Positions 31,929-44,382 are shown, counted from the stretch's first letter. The stretch is 64,000 nt of DNA from Primulina eburnea (GCF_022965805.1 NC_133103.1:49618490-49682489), one strand, 5' to 3'. Made by a program: numbers and translations. Notes: generated from the sequence alone by a model not told the origin.

Positions 31929-34591
31929 TGTAGAGCCCAAATTCAGTACACGTAAAACCCATGCATTTATTTAAATTGTTAAATTACTTAATTAAGTTTA
32001 AAATGAGTTTTAGAGATGCATGATTTATTTAAATGTATTATTTTAAATTATTTATGTTTAGACGATGCACGTTAAAATATTTTCTTGATTTTCATGTTTC
32101 AGGCGATTATTCGATGCAGGATCGAGTAAAAGAGACCGAGGACGAGTTTAGCGATTTAAAATATAGTATTTTATTTTAAAGTTAGAATTGGGGCATTTTA
32201 AATAATTTACTTAGTTTTAGCATTCTAAAGCTTAATTTAATTTTTAGCTTATTTTAAAATTTTAAAAATTTAAAGATTTAGTATTTATGCATTTTTATTT
32301 TTTAAATTAAGGGATTTTATTAGAAGTGAGTAGGGAGTTTACCTTGTTAATCATGTAATTAAGCAATTTTTACACTCCCTAATTACCTAAAACACACACA
32401 CCAAAACTCACACACACACATTTTTACACACACATACACGGCAGCACACACACACCCAGTTTCATTCCATCACATTTCATATTTTTGAAAAGAAAACCTA
32501 GAGTTCTAAGAACCAAGAGCATCCGCCCCTATCCTCTGAATTTTTCCAGTAAGTTTTCATCACTTTCTTCAAGAAAATTGTGTCACGTTCGTTCTGGATC
32601 AACCCTCGCATCCTTCCCGCTTCGGTATCGTCGTTTCGGTAACTTTAAAAATCTAAATGCATGTATAATCTATTGTTTCTGCATCGATCTCGTTATATTA
32701 TGTGTTGTGATGTTTATTATTCTTAAAAATCCATGTATGTTGGGAAACATTTGAGCAAAAAATTGTTGGATCGGTTTTAAAACGCTTTTAGATCTAAACA
32801 CTAGAAATTTGCTGTCATTTTAAATAATGAGACTTTTCGGTCGATTTTCTAGAAAAAATTTCAACATATAAAATGTAGAAATTTTTTATACCTTCGATTT
32901 GACTGTAAATTCGTAATTTTTGAACAAGAAAAGAGTGAGTTATGAATGTTTTCGTGGAACTGCTCAAACTATATTTTTCTGGAAAATGAGTTCTTGACGT
33001 GTTCTTGAAGCTATTTGTTGCAGGCTTCGTTGGGAACTGTTGGCTGATCACTGATGCATTTAAGTATTGTTAGCATGATGTTGGGATGATTTTTGGTGCT
33101 TCGTTTCGTGTCTATAGGAACTTGATTGCATTAGAAGTCGTAGGAAACATTTGGTGTCAAAATGTCGTGTTCATTGTTTGAGTTGCTTGTATGCTTTGTA
33201 TCGTCGTTTTGAGGCGTCATGGGAGTTTGAATCATTGCCATAGAATCCTAGAATGGGTCTCGGGGTGTTGGTTTATGGGTGCGTATGATTGAGTTAGGAG
33301 GATTAAGCCTTAAGTGTAGTGATTCCCGTTGGTTCACATTTTCAGAGCCTACATGGACCCTTAGCCGGACCCTGACATGGGGTCCGTGCCTTTGTTGTTT
33401 ATGTAGGTGAAGTTTCCAGAGTCTACAGGGACCCCTAGCCAGACCCTGACACGGGGTCCGTATCTTTGTTAATTCCATAGTTAAATTGCAGAGTCTACAC
33501 GGACCCCGACCGATTTCTACACGGGGTCCGTGTCTTCTATGTTTGGGAAAAAAATGCAAGAATTGTTTTGGGTTCGATGTCGTGGTTTAGTACGTTGATC
33601 AAACGAGATCGAGTCCCGAGAGAAGTAGAACGTCATAAGGAAATTTGTCATTTTTGGGTGTGAGCATGACTAATACGTCTAAGTATGAAAGATAAGTGTT
33701 TGAACTCATGTTAGTATATGCAGCAATGGCCCCAAGCGAGATCCAACGAACCTCTCAACACTATGTAAGTATGTTCGACGTGCAAAAGAAAGTATTTTAT
33801 TTTTGAGGTATGCTAAATGTCTTATGACCAATTATGAACGGGTTTGGAAGTCGGTGAACGTAGCCGAAGACCTCTCCACCTCAGTAAAGCATGGGTTTAG
33901 ACAGGATTGTAAAATGGTAAAGCATGACCAAGGACCAATCCACCCAGTAAAGCATGACTGGAGATCTCATGTATGTGGTAGTGGATTTTCCCTGCCAGCC
34001 CAAGTATTGTGGTTTAGTCTGATCAGACATATTTATGTATGGGTCATTTGCGTTGAAACATATCTCTACGCAAAATGATGAAGTTTATGCATATTCAAGT
34101 ATGTATGATGCATGCATGTTTATGAAAAGTTTTATGATGATGGCGCATCTATGTTTATGTCCTTAGTTCAAGTTTATGTATGTACGTCCTAATTTTAAGT
34201 TGCATGTAGTTTTATTACGTATTATTTGTTATCCCCAATTTGACATGTTGAGTCTTTAGACTCACTAGACTTGATCGATGCAGATGAGGACGAGTATGAG
34301 GAGACGGGGGGTGGGGACCAATGAGCCGGCTCGGTCTGCGCAGGAGGCTAAACCCGAGGACCGCCAATGTTTTAAGATTTTATGCATGATGATTCTAAAA
34401 CTCTTATTTTCACGAGATTGCTTTACGTTATTGAACAAGTTATTTTTAGCAAACTCTATTTGTAACCTTTTTCTTGCAAATATTTTAGTTGAATAGTTTA
34501 TCCTTATTGAATTTTGAATGACTATTATTTATTTAAGAAAATTTTTATTTTTTCGCAAATTTTGAAATAGTTTAAAGTACGGTACGTTACA
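31929..34591 (+). mobile_element. 3' LTR of gypsy element C
   Basis: 2663 bp, TGTAGAGCCC...GTACGTTACA. It has a CA-rich microsatellite (about 32391-32455), three GC-rich near-palindromic units (33345-33540), GAGTCTTTAGACTC at 34250-34263, and the end block also found at 18361-18865. The end part is related to the D LTRs; the first part is also alignable (CCCATGCATTTATTTAA near the start). No target duplication can be tested because the 5' LTR is truncated. Confidence 0.82.
33345..33540 (+). repeat. Three GC-rich near-palindromic units in LTR C
   Basis: Units of about 73 bp each contain a GGACCC-type left arm and a right arm ACACGGGGTCCGTGTC or close variant. The two arms of a unit can pair. 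Related arrays are in both D LTRs. Confidence 0.82.
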
Positions 34592-35657
34592 GAAACAACT
34601 GCAAATGAGAGCTTGTAATTCTATATGGTCTATAGTTCATGATGATCCTTGAATGTTTCTCCTCATTTCGATTTAGAAATTAAAATCGGTTCTTGATTCA
34701 GTAAATATTTATTTACCTTTGAATTATTTTATATTAAGTTATAAAAATATTATTTTTTATGTCAGAAGTTTTAGTTTTCACCGTAAAACTATCGATTTTA
34801 TAATTTTTATAATAAGTGAGAAAAATTTAGTGTCAGTTAAGTTATGAATAAAAATATTACTTTTATGTCAAACATATTAGTTTTTATATTAAATACGTTA
34901 CTTTTTATGTCAAATGTATTACTTGAATAATCTCAAACTCATTAATAATAATATGGAAACTAAATTTATATATTTGTTATATTTAAACTGAATAATCTGT
35001 TACGCACAACTTTAAAAGATTATATATGTATATTATGTTGCTTCTGTGCTCGATTGACTCCCGCTTGCTGAGTATTTCACAAAATATTCAATCCTCACAC
35101 TCCCGCCCAGATAAGAATAAAAAAAATCCATATTTGTTAGAATATTTTAATTACCCTGAATTTTGGTAAGACAAATGACATCGTTGAGTTGTTTCACAAT
35201 CCAACTGTTTATTGTTTGTAATTTCAGGTTTTCTGTTCACTGGATCAAGTATGACTGTTCAGCACTTTAACAACTTCTGCCACAAACTTCAGAGATCATC
35301 TGCCTTCTGACCGCAACATTTGTGATTGCACAAGTGTTACCATTAAAGTCCAACCGCACTTCAACCGGTTATATATGAGCAAATCGAGGATGGTATGTTG
35401 AACTCAAGCCATTTATGTTAAAATATAATGGTACAGTATCCTATCAACTCCATATGATATAGTTTTTCCGGAAGTGTCCAAAGTCAATCAAGTTTTAGAG
35501 GCTATATGAGCTAAATCCGTAAAAAGCTAAGTGGACATTAAATGATATTCATTATAGTGTAAGATTCTGATAGTGAAAAGGTCATTCCATCAGGAACAAG
35601 TACATATGATCATTGAAATGTAATACCCGACTTTTGAAGAATTTCAACTATAAATAT
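34592..35657. other. AT-rich intergenic DNA
   Basis: No gene or clear element was recognised. It contains several repeats of a TTA(C/T)TTTTTATGTCA(A/G)A block (34760-34920) that look like an old tandem duplication. Confidence 0.4.
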
Positions 35658-36827
35658 TGTTGGATCATTTCAAGTTTGCAATCTTGATTTTGATGTTAAC
35701 AAAATTTGTTATTTAGTTTCTAATGAATTTACCTAAGTGCGTAGAAAGCTACCGAGCCTAAACTGAAGCTATCAAGATGCAAACTGAAAGTGTCAACTGA
35801 TTGCCCAAACTGAACCAGTACAACTGATTGTCTAGCTGATAAGTAATTTAGCAGAAAATCTTCAGAAGCCCTGCCAGCTGATGGAGAGCTCAGCTAATGA
35901 AGAGCCCAGCTGACCAATTCTACTGAAGCAGTGAAATTAGTCCAGCTGACAATCCAACTGATTTCACCAAACCAGTTCAACTGACCAGTTCAGAGCATCA
36001 GTTAGAAACAGACCAGTTTGCATAACAAGACAAGCTTATATAATGGAATCCATATGTGCACTACGGTATAAAAGCAACTGTCTGGTCAAAGTACAATAAT
36101 GAATGTTGCAGCAGAGCTTAAAATCGAGACGTTCCAGAATAGCTTTCAAGTATGAAAAAACACAAATATCGAGGAACGAATTCAAACTGCAACGAACATA
36201 TTCGATGAGTCTTGGTGAACGATCACATTGCCTCTATATATACAAGATCAAGACCATCGACGAAAACAAGAGAGAGTGTGTGAAACTCAAGTAAGAGAAA
36301 AACGGAAAGCTCAACGTGTTATCAGCTTAGATTAGAAGCATAATTCCCTCAGTGTGTACGGACACTTTCGTATCGTATTCATAGATCAGTTCTCACACGC
36401 ACACACACACTCCACCACTCACATATACACAAAGAGATTTGAGCGTATTGATAATATGAGTGAGTCTTGCACAAATAAAATAAACTTGTGTTTGTAGTAT
36501 TTAACACATACATGTTAAACAAGTGTTGGCTGGAAGGTCTTGCCTTCAGTTTAGGCTAGGAGTTCAGTTAGGTAGTAGGGTAAATCCTAAGCTGAGTAGG
36601 TTTGTACAAGACATTGTATAAATCAAAGTCTTCTAGTGAATTCTACCCGAGGTGGTAGAAGGGATGACATAGGAGCAATTGAAGTTTCCGAACATCCATA
36701 AACATATCTTGTGTACTTAACTGTTTAACTATCGTTTTCAAACTTATTTGATATGTTCGAGCAGTTATCAGTTCAGTTCTCACAATAACTAAACTGATAC
36801 ATGCAAAAACCGATCCCTCTCATTTCA
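35658..36827 (+). mobile_element. Solo sirevirus-like LTR
   Basis: 1170 bp, TGTTGGATCATT...CCGATCCCTCTCATTTCA. It is related to 3814-4765 by the AACTG-rich first third, a TATAAAAG box (about 36068), the GATGACATAGGAGC..TCCGAACATCC block (36664-36705) and the end. No polypurine tract, primer site or coding sequence adjoins. The five bases on either side do not match, so the target duplication has decayed or the ends are off by a few bases. Confidence 0.6.
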
Positions 36828-36849
36828 GTTATTCAGTTCAGACAAGGAA

Positions 36850-37440
36850 AAATGCATTCAAATTAACCAGTTTTCTAAGAATGTAAACACAGATGAATAA
36901 AATCGAGTCTGGTTTTAAGCCAAGAGGAAAATACTCAAAAATAATCCTTCGTCAACTATAAATATGCAGACTCGAGATTGAAAAATCAGTTAGTTGAACC
37001 ATGACTAGAAACTTACATATTTCAAGTCTGCATTCATTCAAGATTTCCGAGCACACTTAGTATACGTACATAAGAACATATCAGGTCTTGAAGGATCACT
37101 TTGTGTCACCCTACCAACTCAAACCGTTCAAGCTAATGTTGTTTTTTGTGTTGTTGTCTAGTAAACTGAGAATTCTTAAACATCCAGAACTTATAAAGTA
37201 ATCAATAAGAATTTCAGCTACAAGAAGTTGTAAAACCAAAGACTTTTATTGGATTCCTTTTTTAGTGGAAGAAAGGGTAAGACATAAGAGTGTTTATATC
37301 CGAACATCCATAAATTTGTGTCTCATTTCCTTTACGTACTTTACATTCTTGCCTGTTCTTTATCCATCTATTTCTTGTTAATTGTTGAACATATAATTTA
37401 TCACCATCCAACCCGAATTGTTTTCGCACTTGTTTATTTT
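36850..37440 (+). mobile_element. Decayed third sirevirus-like LTR copy
   Basis: Shares a TATAAATA box (about 36957) and the GTAAGACATAAGAGT..TCCGAACATCCATAAA block (about 37278-37315) with the two better LTRs. Both ends are unrecognisable. Limits are approximate. Confidence 0.45.
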
Positions 37441-37855
37441 CATTAGTCCAGTGAAGCTAGTCATTCAATGTTGTTCGATTTCCTATTAGATTCTCAAAAC
37501 ATTTTCGTCCTCATATAAATATGCAGAATATAATGTTTCATTGAAAATAAAATTAATTTTGTGGATGTGATTTTGAAAATTATTAAAAAAAAATAGAGAA
37601 GAAATAAGATAATTATTTGCATGTCAACAATTAAATTCTTTAGATGATTGATACTAGGGAAAATGTAATTTTCATTGTGTATGTCTATCTATTCTCAATT
37701 TTCTTCTTCTATGTTTTTAATTAGTCTTAGTCTCGCATGTATAAAATTTTTTGCAATTTTAATAATTTGTCATCAAAAATATTGATTTGACATTATACAT
37801 GTGAGAGTCACATCTCTGCCACATCGGAAAACAAGAGCATAATTACACTAAAAGT
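37441..37855. other. AT-rich intergenic DNA
   Basis: No feature recognised. The left limit of the TPS duplication unit is at about 37856, where similarity to 58311 onwards begins. Confidence 0.4.
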
Positions 37856-38160
37856 AGATGTGGTGGACTATGATTAAAATTTGATACATATATATAGATG
37901 ACAAAAACCATAAAAATACAAATACACACTAAACTTTTCATAATAAAATGTGTATAGTTTCAAGTTTGACGCGACAACTTAAAAATATATAAGGTACATG
38001 GGAGAAATTGATCACTCATTGTTTTACATATATTAAAAGATAACATTCTTGATCAAACATATATATTACAGAAACAAACATCCCCACAAAAAATTTTAAA
38101 AAATAACACAAATAAAAGGATGTTTTTCTTGCAACACATAATGCAGAGTCGCAACATGAT

Positions 38161-41100
38161 TTAAAATGTCTGAATCTTTAAAGGTTCAACAAACATGGCA
38201 ACAATGAGGGGTTTTAAAACCTTTTCCGGTTCAGTATATCCATCTTCATAGTTCTTGTATGTTACATCTATAATCCTTGCCAAGTTGAGGATTATCAAAA
38301 GGACCTCTTTCGAACACGGAAATGGTTTCTTGAAATTCTCATTAATATCCTTCCATGCATCTACAACCATTTCTTCAATCTTATGTATTGCCTCTTCCAT
38401 TGCCACACCATTTTCCTTAATGTAGGAGTCGATGCCGGTGGTTTTTTGGCCTCTTCCTTTCTCAATCTACAATAATATGATAATTAAATAAGTGGTTATG
38501 CAACGGAGTGATGATTATAACACACATACAGTACATTGGTTTATGAGGGAAAAATTTCTAAAGTATGTATTTGTGATACAATTAAAATAACAATTTATAT
38601 TAATCATTTTCACAAATGAAGATATATTTGAAGTAATCAATTCTTACGGATTAGAAAGAATAATGGGAATCATGGTCATTTGTACCTTGTATGAACTTAT
38701 ATCATCGACTAATCTACAAATTTCTTGGCATGCTCTAAGCATCCTTGGCATCATATTTAGCCATTCGAACTCCCTCCCAGTGGCAAAATCCATTCCCATT
38801 AATGATCCATTCGAAAGAAGGTGGTAAGTGCAAGTTGTTAGAGCATTGCTAAGGTACTCGGAAAATGGTGGCAAATAACCTTCAATAAACCACTTGGCCT
38901 CGACATTGTAGCTCCTCACTTGTTCTTTCAACTAAATAACATAGTATCAAAATCCATGTTAATTATATGCTGATTAGATAAGAAGAAATGATTTATTTAG
39001 TCATTTGAAATGAAAAAATCATACTGCATTTATGGTATAGTCTACAACATAAGATCTTTCTTCTGTTGCTAATTCTTCCTTAAATTCTCCATAGAGTTTC
39101 AAGACGGCGGTATAAAGTGGTTTCATATATTCTGGTAGTAGATCAGCCTCTTTAAAATCCCACCTGAGACAAGCAACAATCAAAGCATGTGGAATAGTTG
39201 TTAATTTCAATCTTCAAACTCTTTTAGCCAACCACTGAGAAGTGGTTAAATGACTCAAAACTATAGACAATATGACCACATGAAGCAGATAAATTTATGT
39301 TTACAAGAGCTATTAGTGCTATTTTTTACCTTCGAATTGCCATAGTAAAGGCATCTAGTTCTTCAATTGTACCATAAGCATCAAATGTATCATCGATTAA
39401 AGATAACATTTTGATTATTTTTGCCAGCATGACACGACCGCGAGAATACCTAGGCAAATGATATGTTCCCACAGTCCAAAAATAGCACTCAACAAGTCTA
39501 TCTCTAGCATAAGGAAGTTTAGACAAAAGGTTCATCTTTCTCCACCACCTGTAAAATAACAAGAATGAAGTAAAAGAAATGTATGCCGACTAAAATGCTA
39601 GTCTCGTTGTTATCTAGAACAGAATCACCAAAATGTTTAATATGTTATAAGATGACAAAACCTAAAGATTATATGTAACCGTAAAAATTTACCCTTCAAG
39701 AGTGAGATGACTCACTTTACTTTCCTCATTACTTTATGGACAACAAAGTAACATTACCTTGAGAGTTCACAGAGTTCTTGTTTGTGCAGCATTTGCACTG
39801 CATTATAGTCTAATTTGGCAAACTGGAGAAGCGATTCATCTCTAGAATATTCATCATCTTCATAGACAGAGATGTAATGATACGACTCAAATCTTTGATA
39901 CCCATAATGTAACGGTTGCATGAGGGCATGTTCGACTTGTTTCTTGAGGGGTGGTTTGAGGTTTGGGGCCATAGACTTGAGACACTCAGTTGTGAAAACA
40001 AGTGCATCTTCGAGTATATCTTCATTGTGCTTTCTCAAATGTGCTGCTTCATACAAGCTCAACAAGCCCTTGACATCAGTTTTAAGCGACTCATCGAATT
40101 TTCCGGCGCTGTCTCTGAATTTGTTAAAAATTTCTGATCGAAACATAAATTACATTAATAGTTTTTGTTGATAATTGTCATATCTTTTAAAGATAATTGT
40201 CTCATATCCTCATCATGCTCGAGTTTGCATGATATAATCAAGACGGGACAATAAAAATACAATCCATTAGTATGTGTATTTTAATTTGCTTGTTTATCCT
40301 CTAAATCATTTAATTTCAGGCTAACTCTAATAACTTGATTCTCTTTTTCCTTTTCAAATAGTTTTCTGCTGGTGTGCGACGTGACATCATATATTGACAC
40401 AGAGTTGTACATTACCAACAAGTCCAATGTCACATTAGCTATCTAAGAAAAATGGCTAAAAGTAAAAACTTTCAACTTATTGGACGAACTTTCAACTTAT
40501 TGGACGAAGACCAAACTAAATTTTCCAATGCTTTAGATAAAACAATTTTATTAATGAATTTTGTAATTTTACCTAATAAAGATTAAATAATGTGGCACAT
40601 TCCGTTCCATCCATGCTATAAAGAAAGTAAACTTTTCTTGTAAAAATGGAAAACATTTTCTATGTAAATTTTATAAGAGAGAAATTATTTTATTTTTATA
40701 TTATAAAGGAATGTAAACACATGAGGGAGGTAATGACACATACCAGAAGTTAAGTGAAGTCCATGTTGCCTGAATAATCTAAAATGAAGTGAAACTGTGT
40801 TTAAGTCATAGGCTTCATCTTCGTAATTTGTACTTAGACCAAAATATTGCTCCAATTTTTGTTCAACTTCGTCTTCAAAGTGATAAGAAATGCCTAGGCG
40901 TTCGAGTTTATCGATCAAATTCATTGTGTCCACCACTTTACTCTCTGGATTTTTCAAATTAATCTTCACCTCATCTTTCAACAAATCGATTTTCTTGGAA
41001 TATTTTTCTGCTATCTGCATAAATTTAATCAATTAATCCTTAGTTGCCTAGTAATTTTTATATATTTCATCAACTAGATTATATATTCATCAACTAAAAG

Positions 41101-42036
41101 TCATGTTACGGTTTCTCTTATGTCATAAACAATTATTACAACTTAATACTAACAATACAATATTTGCATGTACTTGTCAATTATAAAAAAACATAAGAAA
41201 TAGAACCAAATTAATTACCTCATTATCACATGTAAACTTCAAGAGCCCTTTAATTTGATATGATAATATTAAATCAAGGAGCCTAAATTTCATACATAGA
41301 GAGCCATGCGACACGTTATTTATTGACTTTGGATATTTAAAATGCCAACCAGAAATTTTGCGGTATCTTGTCGGTTTATAATTTTATTATCTATTCCTGC
41401 ATTGAAAAACTATATTATTTTGTTGTAACTGATAACTTTTGGATTAATAGGGTAATAAAATTTTGATAGAAAATGTTTCTTTTGTACGATTAAACACCTG
41501 AGTCATTGCACAAAAAGTTATACCTAATGCTAATGGAAATATTTCACTATTTTAAATATGCAGCTCAAGCGTCACATTTCTAAGTCTTTTCCGGAAGGGA
41601 AAATTATTTAGTAGTAAGCTCAAGTATCACGATTCGATTTCTCTTAAATAGAGCTAACTATTGAACCTCAATGTTCCCCTCCCAATAATTTAACTTATTT
41701 ACATTCAATGAGAATCAAACATGTGACTCTAGATTTTGATATTAATTGTAGAACCGAGCGCTTGGCGTTTTATGAAAAGTTATAGTTAATGGTTACTGTG
41801 AAACTCCAATATTTTAAACAGTATAATAACTCAAATGTTACGTTACTGTTTCTCTTCTGACATGAATAATTATTACAACTTAAGAATAACAATACAATAC
41901 ATGCATGTAGTTGTCAGTTATAAAAACATATGAAATAGAACCAAATTACGCATGTAAACTTCAAGAACTGATCCCCCCATAGGCTTGGGGCAAAGTTGTC
42001 TATCGGGCGAACCATATCTTTTGAAATTTGAGCCAT
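38161..42036 (-). CDS. Terpene synthase TPS-1 (TPS-a type, probable sesquiterpene synthase)
   Basis: Seven exons, minus strand: 42036-41950, 41014-40744, 40133-39758, 39548-39330, 39163-39025, 38931-38686, 38466-38161. All introns are GT-AG. Exons sum to 1644 nt, giving 547 codons plus TAA with no internal stop, a normal length for TPS-a. There is no plastid transit peptide: RP(X8)W starts at residue 10 ([11 protein letters not shown]), so a cytosolic enzyme using farnesyl diphosphate is expected. Class I motifs are intact: RDR ([11 protein letters not shown]), DDxxD ([11 protein letters not shown], exon 4) and DDxxSxxxE (DDISSYKIE, across exons 6-7), which hold the metal ions and diphosphate. 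The family catalyses ionisation and cyclisation; the product cannot be read from sequence. Oddity: exon 1 has three codons fewer (DNE) at its end than TPS-2, but keeps a GT donor. Confidence 0.9.
41095..41244 (-). repeat. Duplicated intron 1/exon 1 junction inside TPS-1 intron 1
   Basis: About 150 bp closely similar to 41832-41965. It ends in a 26-bp copy of the exon 1 end (41219-41244, coding [12 protein letters not shown] sequence) with its GT donor. This copy has the DNE codons that the working exon 1 of TPS-1 has lost. On the minus strand an AG lies just upstream of the fragment. Confidence 0.75.
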
Positions 42037-42104
42037 TTTTTCAGCGTGTATTATATATGTAATAGAAATAAATATTTAACAAATGAAGGATGTAGATGTG
42101 CTTG

Positions 42105-42112
42105 TATTTATA
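42105..42112 (-). promoter_or_regulatory. TATA box of TPS-1
   Basis: TATAAATA on the minus strand, 69 bp upstream of the ATG. TPS-2 has the same box at the same distance (63829-63836), which supports it. Confidence 0.65.
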
Positions 42113-42243
42113 TCATAATAATCAAGTCAACAAAAATTAATATTATATTATATCTTGAAAAAAAAAACATAATATTATATCAGGCGACATTACCTTCCAT
42201 ATCGTGGCTCATTTTCCACCATATATTTATCCCGAATCCCCAC

Positions 42244-42754
42244 TTATATATGTGATTTTTTTGTTTTACATTTTTATGTTATTTAAAATTTAATATTTTG
42301 TATAATAATTTTTTTAAATAAAATGATATAATCATTTAAAAATACCAAAGTTTGAATAAAGATTAAAGAAAATATTTTTGTAGTTTAAAATTTTTTGAAC
42401 AGTATATATGATAGCCGATAAAAGAAAAACACAAATTACTAAAAAAGTTTTTATAATATTTTTTGTTAAAAAAAATAAAGTACTTTATAATTTTAGAAGG
42501 ATTTTGTTAGTATTTTAAAAAATTCATCATGACGCTAAAATTAATTATTCTAGGTGTCCTAAAATTATATAAGATAATATACATAGTATAGATAAGAAAT
42601 GAAATATCTCTATCTCTATCGATATCTCTATCTCTATCCTATATTAAATGTTAGCGTAAAAGAGACGAAAAACTTGGTATGAAAGCACTTGTTAGCGTGT
42701 TCAAATCTGGCGCCTAATACATTTGAGTAAGGTATGTTATGAGATAGTCGTATG
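42244..42754. repeat. Intergenic repeat, first copy
   Basis: 42245-42690 is closely similar to 44090-44620 and partly to 55965-56090: a poly-T-rich start, ACCAAAGTTTGAATAAAG, and an end TTAGCGTAAAAGAGACGAAAAACTT. A TATCTC microsatellite lies at 42603-42640. No coding sense. Confidence 0.65.
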
Positions 42755-42885
42755 AAATCTTTATTTGTGAGACGGGTCAACTCTAACGATATTCACAATA
42801 AAAAGTAATATTTTTTCATGGATGAGCCAAATAAGAAATATGTCTCACAAAATACGATTCGTGAAACCGTTTCACACAAATTTTT
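42755..42885. mobile_element. MITE-like repeat with GAGACGGT termini
   Basis: A degenerate copy of the repeat that element D interrupts at 45000/55536. It shares the centre TATTCACAATAAAAAGTAAT and the ends GAGATAGT / ACCGTTTCACAC. A further fragment is at 43568-43630. Confidence 0.5.
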
Positions 42886-44207
42886 GTCAACAAATTTTAT
42901 TGATTTCGTTTCTCTCTCTTTTTTTATTCATTATTTTGAATTTGTAGTTTAGTCATTCACTCGTTATCACAATTATGGTATGAATTTCGTGTAAATATAA
43001 TCAAATCATATTGTAATTAATAATAGTTTCAAAATGATTATAGTGAGTCGCTAATTTTTTTTTTATAAATTATGATATCACTTGTACATGAATATAAATT
43101 AAATTAATTAAAAAAAGTAAATAAGTGTAAACAGACGATAATAATTATTATGAGTGTGTTTAGATTTACCAAAATATGAATAGAAGATCTTCCTTTCCCA
43201 CGATGAGTCCACGAGCTCGAATGTACATGGCCGACCAGTCAAAGAATGGAAACAAAATTGATAATTGTGCCAGCTGTTACCCATTTATTAATTAAATAAT
43301 GGATTGGTCAATTTAATGTGTACAACGTTAATTTAATGGTAAAAAAATGTTGTACTATTAATTTTTCATGTTGATGATATTTTTTTTGAACTATTAAATA
43401 AAAATAATGAACAATATATGTGTTATAAAATATAGATTAATGGTTACTTGTTACCTCTCTACAAGAATCCCAGCCGAAAGTCTATGATGATGAAACCATT
43501 ATTGTGATAAGACACACTAAAAATGAAAGGTCGCATGTGCATAACTTAAAAGAATTACATATCATATGAGACGGTTTCACATAACAATATCATGAGATAT
43601 ATCAATCTTATTCATAATTGTATTGAAAAGTAATGTTTTTAACATAAAAAATAATATCTTGCATGCTTTTTAAACAAATGTAAAAATGGTTGATATATTT
43701 CTTTGAATATGAAGATAACTGGGAACCAATGTATGAACATATTTTCTGCAAACCGAAAGGTGATATTAGAGATTTTGAATAATAGAGATTTTTTTGCACG
43801 CTTTATGTGTACTAGTAAAAGATGCAAATGCATTGCATGTGCTTTTATTATTTTTAATTTGATTAAATAATACTAAATAATTAACATGAAATTATTTTCG
43901 ATTTAGAAAAATTGTTCGATTTAAAAGGGATGTTTTGTTTTGATTTTTTTATATTTAAAATATGGAGTGACTTGAAAAGATTTTTAGTAGAGTAAGAAGG
44001 GTAATTATGGAATTAAATATTTTGGTGTCCTCAAAGGTAGTTATTCTAAGGCCCTCACACTTAATATAATAGTATAGAAGTATAGATTATGTGATATTTT
44101 TGTTTTACATTTTTATGTTATTTAAAATTTAATATTTTAATACTAATTTTTTTAATAAAATGATATAATCATTTAAAAATACCAAAGTTTGAATAAAGAT
44201 TAAAGAA
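42886..44207. other. AT-rich intergenic DNA with local duplications
   Basis: No gene seen. A roughly 88-bp block around 43674-43762 (containing GAAGATAACTGGGAACCAAT) recurs at 44837-44955. 44090-44207 begins the second copy of the 42244 repeat. Confidence 0.4.
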
Positions 44208-44382
44208 TTTTTTTTTTTGAAAGGGAATTTCATTAATCATACAAAGAATTACAATAATCATCTAAATGTTCAATCAAATCTGGCGGACTCTCCAAGAAAA
44301 TCGAAGGACTAGCATATAGTTGAGCAGCTTTTGCTAACGCATCGGCTACACAATTTGCTTGTCTATATGCGAATTGAACTAG
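44208..44382 (-). mobile_element. 5'-truncated LINE tail
   Basis: On the minus strand a frame reads FAYRQANCVADALAKAAQ, then LYASPSIFLESPPDLIEHLDD: the RNase H end found in plant LINE-1-type elements. After a stop and about 25 bases comes an 11-A tail (T run at 44208-44218). Only the last 175 bp are present, as expected from incomplete reverse transcription. It interrupts the second copy of the 42244 repeat, after TAAAGAA. Confidence 0.65.

Noticed and set aside
39916..40171. Plus-strand frames opposite TPS exon 3 (also 60470-60772)
   Set aside because: They are antisense shadows of the conserved exon and do not extend beyond it in a meaningful way.
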